Origin: Psychromonas sp. SA13A
Lineage (GTDB): Bacteria > Pseudomonadota > Gammaproteobacteria > Enterobacterales > Psychromonadaceae
NCBI RefSeq assembly: GCF_011378715.1
Contig: NZ_WTKU01000008.1
Coordinates: 41,359 to 105,358, forward strand
Direction of reading: 5' to 3'
DNA: 64,000 bases
Shown: positions 1 through 8,855 of the stretch, one piece after another
Layout of the letters: every line of letters begins with the position of its first letter
Position numbering within the stretch: the stretch's first letter is position 1
Program-made: the position numbers and the translations under genes
Notes under the pieces: generated by a model
The model's database searches: none
What the model saw: only the letters and a program-made list of their open reading frames with translations
What the model was told of the DNA's origin: nothing

Positions 1-341
1 TTGGTAGAGCTATTGATACACTTTTAATTTAAAAGTGAATTAGAAATTAAAACCATACTATATCTTAATGATATGGGCCGTTAGTTCAGTTGGTAGAGCT
101 ATTGATACACTTTTAATTTAAAAGTGAATTAGAAATTAAAACCATACTATATCTTAATGATATGGGCCGTTAGCTCAGTTGGTAGAGCTATTGATACACT
201 TTTAATTTAAAAGTGAATTAGAAATTAAAACCATACTATATCTTAATGATATGGGCCGTTAGCTCAGTTGGTAGAGCTATTGATACACTTTTAGTTTAAA
301 AGTGAATTAGAAATTAAAACCATACTATATCTTAATGATAT
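1..341 (+). repeat. 89-bp tandem array of truncated tRNA-Lys copies
   Basis: Four nearly identical units with an exact 89-bp period (tRNA-like starts at 75, 164 and 253, then the real tRNA at 342). The window opens inside an earlier unit, so the array extends upstream. Each unit has the first 25 nt of tRNA-Lys (acceptor 5' strand and D arm: 75-99, 164-188, 253-277) followed by 64 nt of AT-rich sequence. That AT-rich part contains a perfect inverted repeat (cacttttaa / ttaaaagtg) whose left arm keeps the anticodon-loop string cttttaa. The 3' acceptor strand and T arm are unrecognisable, so these copies cannot fold as tRNA. Units differ by single bases (C to T in the 75 copy, A to G in the last spacer). 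Seen directly; origin by tandem duplication and decay is inferred. Confidence 0.9.
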
Positions 342-417
342 GGGCCGTTAGCTCAGTTGGTAGAGCAGTGGACTTTTAATCCATTTGTCGAAGGTTCAAA
401 TCCTTCACGGCCCACCA
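342..417 (+). tRNA. tRNA-Lys (anticodon UUU)
   Basis: A full 76-nt cloverleaf with encoded CCA. The acceptor stem pairs gggccgt with acggccc, the D arm is gctc/gagc, the anticodon loop is cttttaa in a gtgga/tccat stem (anticodon TTT at 375-377), and the T arm is gaagg TTCAAAT ccttc. It is the last and only intact member of the array upstream, with which it shares its first 25 nt and its upstream flank. Confidence 0.97.
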
Positions 418-457
418 CTCCCCTGATTTATCCTTTTATATTCCCTTAAATTTTTCA

Positions 458-486
458 TTACAATTATTGTTTCAAATTGTTATAAT
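458..486 (+). promoter_or_regulatory. Sigma-70 promoter for nadA
   Basis: TTACAA at 458-463, a 17-bp spacer, then a consensus TATAAT at 481-486, 33 bp before the nadA start codon. Spacing and hexamers fit a housekeeping promoter. No NadR-like operator was recognised. Confidence 0.7.
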
Positions 487-519
487 TTACATCTATTTTT
501 CCATTTCTAAGAGTTAAGA

Positions 520-1578
520 ATGAGCCAATTTTCCCCGCTTGTTGGATCGGATTACCCGTTTCCAGGTAAACCTGTTGAATTATCTTCACAGGAAAAAATC
601 GATTATAAAGCTAAAATCAAACAATTACTTGTTGAAAAAGATGCAGTACTTGTCGCTCATTATTATACCGACCCTGAAATACAAGCTTTGGCTGAAGAAA
701 CAGGTGGCTATGTAGCGGACTCGTTAGAGATGGCGCGTTTTGGCCGTGACCATCAAGCTAAAACACTTATTATTGCTGGTGTACGCTTTATGGGGGAAAC
801 TGCGAAGATTTTAACTCCACATAAAACGGTACTAATGCCTGAACTAGAAGCAACTTGTTCACTGGATGTCGGTTGTCCTGTAGAAGAGTTCTCAGCGTTT
901 TGTGACCAACACCCAGATCGTGAAGTGGTTGTTTATGCCAATACATCAGCAGCGGTAAAAGCACGTGCCGATTGGGTAGTTACTTCAAGTATCGCGCTCG
1001 AAATTGTTGAGCACCTTGATAGCGAAGGTAAAAAGATTATTTGGGGGCCTGATCGCCATTTAGGTAGTTACATCGAACGCAAAACTAAAGCAGATATGAT
1101 CATGTGGCAAGGTGACTGTATTGTGCACGATGAATTTAAAGCGAGTGCTTTGCGTGATATGAAAGCTGTGCATCCTGATGCGGCTGTTTTAGTGCATCCT
1201 GAGTCGCCTGAAAGCGTGGTGAAGTTAGCTGATGCGGTTGGATCTACAAGCCAATTGATTAAAGCAGCGCAAACGTTGCCTAATAAGAAATTGATCGTCG
1301 CAACCGATACGGGCATTTTTTATAAGATGCAACAAGCTTGCCCAGACAAAGAGATGATGGCTGCTCCTACTGCTGGAAATGGTGCAACATGTCGCAGCTG
1401 TGCACATTGTCCTTGGATGGCTATGAATGGCCTTAAAGCGATTTATAATGCGTTAACTGATGCTAATGGGCATGAGATTGATGTTGATGCTGATGTTGCC
1501 AAAGGCGCATTAGTGTCGTTAGATAGAATGTTAAACTTTGCTGCTGAACAACAGTTAAAAGTTAAAGGTAACGCATAA
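520..1578 (+). CDS. nadA: Quinolinate synthase NadA
   Basis: Condenses iminoaspartate with dihydroxyacetone phosphate to quinolinate, the second step of de novo NAD synthesis in the cytosol. The 352-aa length matches the family (E. coli 347). The three known [4Fe-4S] ligands fall at C113, C200 and C297, the same numbering as E. coli, and the CxxCxxC set C291/C294/C297 is present. The ATG sits under its own promoter (458-486), with a weak purine-rich site (agag) ahead. NadB, its partner, is not in this window. It is followed after 59 bp by yehS and may be co-transcribed with it, as the first clear terminator lies after yehS. Confidence 0.97.
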   Translation: MSQFSPLVGSDYPFPGKPVELSSQEKIDYKAKIKQLLVEKDAVLVAHYYTDPEIQALAEETGGYVADSLEMARFGRDHQAKTLIIAGVRFMGETAKILTPHKTVLMPELEATCSLDVGCPVEEFSAFCDQHPDREVVVYANTSAAVKARADWVVTSSIALEIVEHLDSEGKKIIWGPDRHLGSYIERKTKADMIMWQGDCIVHDEFKASALRDMKAVHPDAAVLVHPESPESVVKLADAVGSTSQLIKAAQTLPNKKLIVATDTGIFYKMQQACPDKEMMAAPTAGNGATCRSCAHCPWMAMNGLKAIYNALTDANGHEIDVDADVAKGALVSLDRMLNFAAEQQLKVKGNA

Positions 1579-1637
1579 GCGTTTTACTTTAAATGCTGTG
1601 GATAACAGTTTTTATTTACACAACTTATTGAGAATAT

Positions 1638-2138
1638 ATGATTACTAATGATGTTTTACGTCGAGTTCGTTTTGCACTGCAATTAAACGATACTAAAATG
1701 CTCGCAATTTTTGCTTCTGTTGATAACGAAATGAATGTTGATTTTTTACACAGCATTATGGCAAAAGAAGATGCAGAAGGTTTTGTTTTTTGTCGTGACA
1801 GCGTATTGTCACTTTTTCTTGATGGCTTAATTTACGAAAAACGTGGTCGCAAAGAAGGTGCTGTTCCAGCAATATTACCGGCTAAAGCTGTATTATCTAA
1901 TAATGATATTCTTCGTAAGCTGCGTATTGCTTTAAACTTTAAAGATGAAGATATGCTAAATGCACTGAAGCTTGCAAATTTCCCTGTTTCTAAAGGTGAA
2001 TTATCTGCTTTATTCAGAAAAGCGGATCATCGTAACTTCAAACCTTGTGGCGACCAATTATTACGTCGTTTCATTGACGGGATCACTGTGCAATTCCGTG
2101 GTACTAAACCAAGTACCGATGCAGTAGAAGTCGAATAA
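1638..2138 (+). CDS. yehS: DUF1456 / YehS family protein
   Basis: A 166-aa cytosolic protein of unknown biochemical role, matching the DUF1456 family (E. coli YehS is 156 aa). It has the hallmark internal duplication: residues 7-25 (LRRVRFALQLNDTKMLAIF) and 91-110 (ILRKLRIALNFKDEDML..) are two copies of the same helical motif. There is no signal peptide or membrane segment. It follows nadA by 59 bp and ends 33 bp before a strong terminator, so nadA-yehS may be one transcript. Family assignment rests on sequence recognition; no function is proposed. Confidence 0.85.
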   Translation: MITNDVLRRVRFALQLNDTKMLAIFASVDNEMNVDFLHSIMAKEDAEGFVFCRDSVLSLFLDGLIYEKRGRKEGAVPAILPAKAVLSNNDILRKLRIALNFKDEDMLNALKLANFPVSKGELSALFRKADHRNFKPCGDQLLRRFIDGITVQFRGTKPSTDAVEVE

Positions 2139-2170
2139 AATAGACTGTCTTAAGTATGAAAATACTGATA

Positions 2171-2203
2171 AAAACCGAGCAAGCTAGCTAGCTCGGTTTT
2201 TTT
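2171..2203 (+). terminator. Rho-independent terminator after yehS
   Basis: Hairpin with arms accgagc/gctcggt around an AGCT-rich loop, followed by seven T. It closes the nadA-yehS unit. The flanking A run on the left also allows weaker use from the minus strand. Confidence 0.9.
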
Positions 2204-2354
2204 ATGCCTATTATTTATTAATAAGTCACTGACTGTCATTACGACACGAGTTTCGGCGCAAAGTAATCTACCACTAAAATTGTACCCCGCTATAAGATAA
2301 GGCGGTAATAGCTAAGAATGATATTGAATCTAGCCTTGACTAGAATTCATTCAT

Positions 2355-5300
2355 TTATGTCTCACTTTGTTCGCCTATTTGCCCTGAAACAATATGTAGA
2401 TCTCGCTGTGGGAAAGGTATCGATATATTGTGTTCTGCAAGGATTCGATTAAAACCAGTGTTAATAGCATGCGTCATTGGTAGACGATGCTCAGTTCTTT
2501 CAACAAATACTCGCGCTTCAAAATTAAGCGAACTATCCCCATGTTCTAAAAAGAAAACCTGAGGCGCAGGTTGAGTTAATATATCTTCTTTATCCGTAAG
2601 CACTTGCATCAACAGGTCTCGCACTTGATCCACATCAGAGCCATAAGCAACGCCTATTTTAATCACTACGCGCGTAATAGCATCATTTAAGGTCCAATTA
2701 GTCACGTTCTCAGTGATAATCGACTTATTTGGAAGCAGAACCTCACGGTTGTCGAAATCAGTTAGTGTTGTCGCTCTAATAGCAATATTAGTGACAGTGC
2801 CCGATTGATCGCCAATGGTAACTAAATCACCGACTCTAATCGGCCTCTCAAATAAGATGATGATACCCGAAACAAAGTTAGCCACAATTTCTTGTAAACC
2901 AAAACCTAAACCGACACCCAAAGCGGCAACAATCCATTGTAATTTTGACCAATCTATACCTAATAAAGATAAGCCAACAACAACACCTGTCCCTATTAAT
3001 ACATAACCTAAAATAGTCACTATTGCATAACGCGCACCGTTATCCATAGCAAACCGTTCAAAGAATCCAATTTCAATGACGCCGCGAATATTTCTGGCCG
3101 CAACCACGCCTCCAACCATAAAACCAATTCCTAGAATAACTTGCCACAATGTCACACCGCTAGATAACTCTACGCCATCGACAACGGTAGCTTGTTGCCA
3201 AAGCACAATGTCTTCAACAATGCCTAATGCGGGCAATAAGGGTTTCCAGACAAACCATAAGCAAACTATAAACAGTAATCTGGTGACCCAGTGTATAACT
3301 GCTCTGCTTTGGCGAACAACTTCGTCTTTATTTATATTGTTATTTATGGTCGGTGGTGGGATTAAATCATCACTGTTCTGTGCTGCAGATTCTTCTTGCT
3401 GAAGTTTCGCCTCTAATGCTTCTAAGCGTTTCTTTCTTACTATATAACGTCGAAAAGTAACCAAAAAGGTACGCAACATAATGCCATATACCACCGCGGC
3501 CAGCACCAGTAAGATACCTGACAAAAATAATTTTGATTGCAATTCAACTGCCGTATCAAAAAAGCCAAATAATGGAAGTAAGCCAATCGCGAACGGAGAA
3601 ATAACAACAATTGGGAAAGATAAAATAGCTAAGGTGCTGGCTGCGGTACGTCCTTCGACACTGGTTGCTACACCGCTTTTAGGTTGAAAGAATTGATAAC
3701 TAAATATTGTAATAAAAATAGACCCAATGATGAAGGCAATAATAGCGATACCATATCGCAAGTCTGGTTCATCACTAGCGATGGCGCTTGCGAAGATAAA
3801 CGTTACCAAAGACTGTATCCACACAAACCACGTTAACATTTTTCGAAGTTTATCCCGTGCAATATCACTCCAACCAAAATGTTTATCAAATATGCCATCT
3901 TCACGGCACATTGAGTGAAAAAATAGTAAAATCAAACTTACAGATGCCATTGATGCAAGGCCTGTGGCAATGCCTGTTGAAAAGCTGCTAGGTTCAGCAT
4001 TATTGAAGATAATTCCTGCAATCGTGAATAAAAAAATGGGCAGGGGGAAGGCTAAGATAAAGGTTAATACTAGAGCAAGAGGGGTTGTAATATAAGTATC
4101 TTTTCCTACCTTACCAACTTGTTCAACCAATGACCGTAAAACACCTTTAATTCTAGATTGTAGCAGCAAAATTGTAATGGGGAGGGTGAGTAAAAGTAAA
4201 GCTGGTACCGTTAATACACCAGCATACACGATATTTATTAATTTCCACCAAGAACTGGGCGATGTATACCACTCAATATTATTAACGAAATTAATGAGCA
4301 GATCACCTGATTTTTCTGAGTTTGAAGGTAACCAAATAAGTCTTCGATCTAGGAGTTCTCTCAGCTCGGCACTTGATAACAACAACTGGTTAATCAGTAA
4401 TTTTTCTTCTGCTATGCTATCAGATTGTTCACTTGATACTTCAATTAAAAGGGTCAATAACTCACGACGCGCTTGCACCAGATTTTTAGCCACTTCTATA
4501 TCAGTGTTTGTGAATTCAATATCGATATCACTTTTTTCTTTTACTAAATTTTCTTTATTTTCTTGACGTGCATCGGTCAGAAATTGTTTAGCGGCAACTT
4601 CAATTTGAGCTGTATTACGTAAACTTTCTTGCCACAATATGACATCAAGTTGATTACGAACAGCATCTTCCTCAATGTTATATTTACGTTTCTCAATACG
4701 TGCTTCGTTGGGTAAAGACGTTCGTAATCTACGTAATAATTCCCCTAGTTCATCGGTTACTCTTCCGGTTGCCAATACGCGCTCGATGGTTTCAGATGAT
4801 TGTTCAACTTCTCGTTTTTGGCTACGTAAAGCACTTATGTTTTTTTTGTTATCAGATGAATTGGCCTGCTTGTTGGCGAGTAGCTCTGCAAGCGACAAGT
4901 TTTCTTTCGCAATAACAGAAAGCGTTGGCTTTAGTTCAAGTTGACTCAGCATTTCTTTGCTTTGTTTTAAGGTATTTTCTACTTCTACATTACGGCTTTG
5001 CGATAAATAATTTTGTACCCCCAAAATTTTCTTTTCAGAAAGTTCACTTTGTAACCGCATCTGCATAAGCTCTGCATCTACTAATGCTTCTCTTACAGGG
5101 ATGGTGGCTATTTCTCGTTCAAGTGCTTTTATTGTTGCCGCAAGCTTCTCAATAGTTGCACTTTTTTTATAAAAATCAGCTCGCTCATCAGGACTTGTAT
5201 CTTGGTTTGGCTGCTTGGTGATCGTATCACTAATTGCTTTTTTATCTGCTAGGGCTGCACTCAGTTCATTTGCAATTTCACTCGCGCGAACACTCAAGTT

Positions 5301-5750
5301 ATCTTGCTCTGTCTGCTTTTCAGCCTGTGCCCTCAAACGGTTTTCTTGTTCCGCAAGGTCTATTAATAGTTGGTTTTCTAATTTATCAGTCGATTGATCG
5401 GGGGCGATTGTTATTGTTTGATTTTTTAAGCGATTATTTTCATTTTGAATCGCTAATATTTTTTGAGGTGCGGTAGCGGCTTTTTCACTGAAGGTATTAG
5501 CTAACTTTGTTTGCTCGTCTGCTTTGGTAAGTATTTTTCGAGCATCTTCTAGTGTCGTGAGAATTGGTTTTTTTTGTTCATCAAGTAATTCGGTGTTTTT
5601 ATCTAAGCGTTCTATTTCGTTAACTATTTTTTTATCGAGACTATTTTGCTGTGCAAATCCAAATGGAACAAATAAGGTAAGGCTCATCAATAGGAGTATA
5701 AAAAATTTTATGTTGTAAAATCCGTTGTATGATTTTTTTATCTTGTACAA
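2355..5750 (-). CDS. Large MscS-family mechanosensitive channel (MscK/MscM-like)
   Basis: An inner-membrane channel of about 1130 aa that should open under membrane tension to release solutes on hypo-osmotic shock. The order is: signal peptide ending in FGFAQQ, about 450 residues of periplasmic coiled coil rich in E, K and Q, about ten membrane segments, then a C-terminal MscS module with the pore-lining run AALGVGLGFGLQEIVANF and the beta-domain motif RPIRVGDLVTI. Length and layout match E. coli MscK (1120) and MscM/YjeP (1107); I cannot tell which. Start: the frame stays open to a TTG at 5798 without a ribosome site. A TTG at 5750 has GGAG five bases upstream and gives a normal signal peptide, so I chose it; GTG at 5756 is another option. 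Confidence 0.9.
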   Translation of the reverse strand: MYKIKKSYNGFYNIKFFILLLMSLTLFVPFGFAQQNSLDKKIVNEIERLDKNTELLDEQKKPILTTLEDARKILTKADEQTKLANTFSEKAATAPQKILAIQNENNRLKNQTITIAPDQSTDKLENQLLIDLAEQENRLRAQAEKQTEQDNLSVRASEIANELSAALADKKAISDTITKQPNQDTSPDERADFYKKSATIEKLAATIKALEREIATIPVREALVDAELMQMRLQSELSEKKILGVQNYLSQSRNVEVENTLKQSKEMLSQLELKPTLSVIAKENLSLAELLANKQANSSDNKKNISALRSQKREVEQSSETIERVLATGRVTDELGELLRRLRTSLPNEARIEKRKYNIEEDAVRNQLDVILWQESLRNTAQIEVAAKQFLTDARQENKENLVKEKSDIDIEFTNTDIEVAKNLVQARRELLTLLIEVSSEQSDSIAEEKLLINQLLLSSAELRELLDRRLIWLPSNSEKSGDLLINFVNNIEWYTSPSSWWKLINIVYAGVLTVPALLLLTLPITILLLQSRIKGVLRSLVEQVGKVGKDTYITTPLALVLTFILAFPLPIFLFTIAGIIFNNAEPSSFSTGIATGLASMASVSLILLFFHSMCREDGIFDKHFGWSDIARDKLRKMLTWFVWIQSLVTFIFASAIASDEPDLRYGIAIIAFIIGSIFITIFSYQFFQPKSGVATSVEGRTAASTLAILSFPIVVISPFAIGLLPLFGFFDTAVELQSKLFLSGILLVLAAVVYGIMLRTFLVTFRRYIVRKKRLEALEAKLQQEESAAQNSDDLIPPPTINNNINKDEVVRQSRAVIHWVTRLLFIVCLWFVWKPLLPALGIVEDIVLWQQATVVDGVELSSGVTLWQVILGIGFMVGGVVAARNIRGVIEIGFFERFAMDNGARYAIVTILGYVLIGTGVVVGLSLLGIDWSKLQWIVAALGVGLGFGLQEIVANFVSGIIILFERPIRVGDLVTIGDQSGTVTNIAIRATTLTDFDNREVLLPNKSIITENVTNWTLNDAITRVVIKIGVAYGSDVDQVRDLLMQVLTDKEDILTQPAPQVFFLEHGDSSLNFEARVFVERTEHRLPMTHAINTGFNRILAEHNISIPFPQRDLHIVSGQIGEQSET

Positions 5751-6143
5751 AAGCACTCCGAAAGCGTTAGTTATGATTTTATGGTATTTATTATGCAAAT
5801 CTAGGAATAGAATAAATTAATATGTCATCATAATTAATCTACCTTAAATCCCAATCGTTAATCTACCCTAACCCTCAAAAATTATTTCATACTATGGTCA
5901 CAGGTAAGCATTTTGATTGGTTCAGATATAAATAATTAGATCGAAGTAAACTCGATTATTACTATGGGTTTATGCATTAACACCGGGTAGTTGACTGTGG
6001 TTACCCTATTTATATTGATACTCTCTCATAAAGAAAAAGGCAGAATCTGACCTCCCTGAACCTTTTTTAAAGGGCTCATGGGAAAGTGATTAGGGTGCTG
6101 TAAGTTGTGTATCAAAGTCTTTTAGGTGAGAATTCATCATTCA
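5751..6143. other. Gene-free interval with a 7-bp repeat at its edge
   Basis: About 390 bases upstream of the channel gene and downstream of the VOC gene. I see no RNA gene or strong terminator. Three copies of tcatcat (6134-6154) overlap the VOC stop codon, so gain or loss of a unit would alter its last residues. Confidence 0.5.
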
Positions 6144-7049
6144 TCATTCATCATTAATTATGAGATACCCATCAGGATCAATTAAATGACTCTTTGTTTG
6201 AAGGTTCAACTCACTAGCTTGAGTTGAGGGCAGATTACTTTTTCTGATATTTCTGATATTAGTGATCGTTAAACCTAAAAAACCATTTTCGATATCGGTA
6301 TTATAGCTAAAATTATCATCCTCTTGTGTCCCATCAAATTGTTGAAATTCTAATAGGGTGTCAGAGTATTGCCATAATGTTTCTATAATATTATCTGAAT
6401 GTTTTATATCATTAAATGAATCAGACTGCTTATTTGCTAAAAAGTACAATGTCATCGCGCGTTCATCGGAGCGGTAGGTATAAACCAGTTCAAAGCCTAA
6501 TCGTTGATAGAAGGGTAAGCTATGTTTCAGATCTTTGATTCTAAGTGTTGATAAGTTTATATGTGCAGCCGAACCTAAGGGAAAATCGATGTCGTCTAGT
6601 TTAATTAAATCAGTTTGTGTGTTTTCAATTAAATGAGTTTGAATTAATTCAATACAATAACCATCGGGATCCGTTAGATGGCATAAATAAGCTAAATTAG
6701 GAATGACCGTACATAAGCTGACTTCAATACCATTATCTAATAATTTCTGGTGCGCAGTCGTTAAGTGACCAACCGCGATAGTGAATTTCCAATAACCTGA
6801 TTGTCGATTAGGCTGAGCGGGTACTATAAATTTTTGTTGTGGATTGAAAACCAGCTCAAGTTGAGCATGGAAAGTCTTGTTTGTTGTTTCATCACTGCAG
6901 CCTCTTTGGTTATAACAATATTCAAGAAAATAATGAATGCCTTGTGTTGATTCATAATGATGAATCAACTGCATACCCATAATATCTAGATAAAAGGTTA
7001 ATGATTTTTCAGGATTACTGATTTGTAAACGGTGTTGAGTTATCTGCAT
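6144..7049 (-). CDS. Two-domain VOC (glyoxalase/dioxygenase fold) protein
   Basis: A 301-aa protein with two vicinal-oxygen-chelate halves. The first, about residues 1-135, opens with HRLQISNPEKSLTFYLDIMG and ends in DPDGYCIELIQ. The second, about 160-300, has LRIKDLKHSLPFYQRLGFEL and ends in DPDGYLIIND. The repeated FY..(M/L)G and DPDGY..E patterns are glyoxalase I-like, and the histidine and glutamate in the first half could bind metal. The second half lacks an obvious final glutamate ligand apart from the terminal DE. Substrate unknown. An AAGGAA site precedes the ATG. It lies 12 bp after the SnoaL-like gene, so the two are probably one operon, divergent from a LysR regulator. Confidence 0.85.
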   Translation of the reverse strand: MQITQHRLQISNPEKSLTFYLDIMGMQLIHHYESTQGIHYFLEYCYNQRGCSDETTNKTFHAQLELVFNPQQKFIVPAQPNRQSGYWKFTIAVGHLTTAHQKLLDNGIEVSLCTVIPNLAYLCHLTDPDGYCIELIQTHLIENTQTDLIKLDDIDFPLGSAAHINLSTLRIKDLKHSLPFYQRLGFELVYTYRSDERAMTLYFLANKQSDSFNDIKHSDNIIETLWQYSDTLLEFQQFDGTQEDDNFSYNTDIENGFLGLTITNIRNIRKSNLPSTQASELNLQTKSHLIDPDGYLIINDE

Positions 7050-7061
7050 TTGATATTCCTT

Positions 7062-7445
7062 TTAGCGTTCACCTTGTACTTCAAAGTCATCACTAGCAAG
7101 TCTAGCCTGGCCATCAGCTTCTAATACCCAGCGCTCACGATGCACAACCCCGAATGCATTATTCATGGTCCAATGTGATGTTAAAATATAACCTTCATCT
7201 TCAGCTTCCCAAGTGACTTGTGTGTAATCCACGTCTTTAAAACCTTGATCCATTATGCCTTGCCAAAAGTCTTGAATTGCCTGACGCCCCTCAAAGACGC
7301 CGAATGGCCTCGCTGTCATTACGCAATGTTCTTGGTATTGTGCTGCGCACCCTTTAGCATCTGAATTGTTGAAAGCAGTTTGCCAAGCTGAAATACCTTT
7401 TTTACATGCGATTAACGTTATGTTGTCTGCTGTTGCATTAGTCAT
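7062..7445 (-). CDS. SnoaL-like / NTF2-fold small protein
   Basis: A 127-aa cone-fold (NTF2/ketosteroid-isomerase superfamily) protein, judged from the N-terminal helix AWQTAFNNSDAKGCAAQY, the FEGRQAIQDFWQGIMDQG segment and the alternating strands at the end. Members of this fold are small isomerases, hydrolases or binding proteins; the activity here is unknown. The frame extends further upstream, but the ATG at 7445 has AAGGA eight bases before it and gives the usual family length. It is first in a probable two-gene unit with the VOC gene, transcribed away from the adjacent LysR gene, whose product is the obvious candidate regulator. Confidence 0.75.
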   Translation of the reverse strand: MTNATADNITLIACKKGISAWQTAFNNSDAKGCAAQYQEHCVMTARPFGVFEGRQAIQDFWQGIMDQGFKDVDYTQVTWEAEDEGYILTSHWTMNNAFGVVHRERWVLEADGQARLASDDFEVQGER

Positions 7446-7568
7446 ATAATTATCCTTGATAGAAGTAGTGCCCTGATTGAAATGAACAATAGCTGAGACG
7501 AACAATAGCGCTATAATTACTGAAGAAAAACAGCTATATTCATAAACACTGTTTAATAAAAGTAAACA
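7446..7568. promoter_or_regulatory. Divergent promoter region, LysR-type control likely
   Basis: A 123-bp AT-rich interval between the LysR gene (plus) and the SnoaL/VOC pair (minus). LysR regulators usually bind such divergent regions. I did not find one unambiguous T-N11-A palindrome, so this entry rests on layout. Confidence 0.4.
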
Positions 7569-8501
7569 ATGACCATGATTAGATTACGTCAAATGTCGGT
7601 TTTTGCGCATATAGTGGAAACAGGATCAATCACCGCAGCTGCTGAATTACTCACATTATCAAAGTCTGTGGTGAGTCAGCATCTCAAATCTCTTGAGACT
7701 GAATTAGGCATCATGTTGTTAAAACGTACGACGCGTAAACAAATATTGACGGTCGCTGGGCAACAGTTTTATCAACAGTGTAAAACCCTTAATCAAGTGG
7801 CCAGTGATGCATGGAATGATGCTCAACAAATGAAAGCTATCCCGCAAGGAAGAATTAGGATCACCGCTCCCAATGCGCTAATGGAAACCTTAGTCACGCC
7901 CGCCATTGCAGATTTATTAGCACAATATCCGTTATTAAACCCAGAGTTAATTAGTCATGACCATCACTTGGATCTGATATCGGAAGATATCGATTTAGCA
8001 ATAAGAGTAGGGCAATCCCAAGAAAGCGGACTAAAGCAAAAACGCATTGGTGAGTTTCGAGATGTACTTTGTGGGAGACCTGAATATATTGCTTCTAAGC
8101 CGTGGCAAGAGTTAGCGTATATTGGTAATACTTGGCAAGGACATCAGATACGCCATCAGTTTAACTATCACGCAAAGTATCAATCTGTTTCTTCTAAAGC
8201 ACCAAAAGTTAAGCAAGTAGATCAAAAAATGGATAGTTTTATTTACAATACTAATACCCATTGTATTTCAAACTCTTTTTATACTTGCTTAGCTTTAATT
8301 AAATCTGCATCGGGGATAGGAATTATACCTGATTTTCATTTGAAAAATTTAGTGACCGAGTTGCATGAAGTGTTTCCGGAATATCAATTACAATTGAATA
8401 CGGTCTATGCACTGCATCCTTTTAATAACCAAATGCCACTGAGTGTTAAGGTCTGTTTACGAGCAATTACGGATCAATTGAATAGCACTACAGAAATGTA
8501 G
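7569..8501 (+). CDS. LysR-family transcriptional regulator
   Basis: A 310-aa LTTR. Residues 1-65 hold the winged helix-turn-helix (GSITAAAELLTLSKSVVSQH as recognition region, then LKSLETELG); residues about 90-300 form the periplasmic-binding-like effector domain. It is closest in feel to the LTTR branch that includes AaeR/DmlR-type proteins (RTTRKQILT, NALMETLVTPAIADLLAQYP). It is divergent from the SnoaL-like and VOC genes, which are its likely targets. The start has two candidates (ATG at 7569 and 7575), both with weak ribosome sites. The effector is unknown. Confidence 0.9.
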   Translation: MTMIRLRQMSVFAHIVETGSITAAAELLTLSKSVVSQHLKSLETELGIMLLKRTTRKQILTVAGQQFYQQCKTLNQVASDAWNDAQQMKAIPQGRIRITAPNALMETLVTPAIADLLAQYPLLNPELISHDHHLDLISEDIDLAIRVGQSQESGLKQKRIGEFRDVLCGRPEYIASKPWQELAYIGNTWQGHQIRHQFNYHAKYQSVSSKAPKVKQVDQKMDSFIYNTNTHCISNSFYTCLALIKSASGIGIIPDFHLKNLVTELHEVFPEYQLQLNTVYALHPFNNQMPLSVKVCLRAITDQLNSTTEM

Positions 8502-8855
8502 TCGTATTGGCTAAACAGCCAGATGATGGTCGCTCAGTTCGTTTAAACTCGATGCTGCGTGGACATAGTTTTCTAAAGTTATTTGGGACGTAAACGAAGA
8601 TAGCCAATTTATATTCAGCCATAAAAAAGGCCACCATTTTTAGGTGGCCTCAAACTAATGCGTAAAACGGGTGTTATGGTAAATACATATATGAATTTAG
8701 CTCACTTTCGCTCCCATTATAGAGATAGTAAGCAAAAAACAGTTGTTACTATTATGATCGCTTCTGGAAAAAAACGAGCGTCATATTATTTTACCTGAAT
8801 TTAAAGAATTCAGTTGAGTTACTTAAAAGTATCGTATTCACTCTCTCATCTGAAG
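8502..8855. other. Gene-free interval between convergent genes
   Basis: 354 bases separating the LysR gene from the convergent 420-aa gene. The only clear element is the minus-strand terminator at 8623-8650. The remaining sequence shows no ORF with a ribosome site and no RNA structure I recognise. Confidence 0.5.
8623..8650 (-). terminator. Rho-independent terminator, minus strand
   Basis: An 8-bp perfect stem (aggccacc / ggtggcct) with a 7-nt loop, followed on the minus strand by six T. It lies 205 bases beyond the stop of the minus-strand 420-aa gene, which it probably serves. The plus strand has no T tract. Confidence 0.8.

Noticed and set aside
1-341. CRISPR array
   Set aside because: Units are fully identical tandem repeats with no unique spacers, no cas genes, and contain tRNA sequence.
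1597-1605. Perfect DnaA-box match (tgtggataa) between nadA and yehS
   Set aside because: A single 9-mer match is expected by chance about once in a window this size, and there are no neighbouring boxes or AT-rich unwinding module.
3076-3402. Open frames antisense to the MscS-family gene
   Set aside because: Composition is Thr/Pro/Ser-rich as expected from reading a membrane-protein gene backwards; no start signals.
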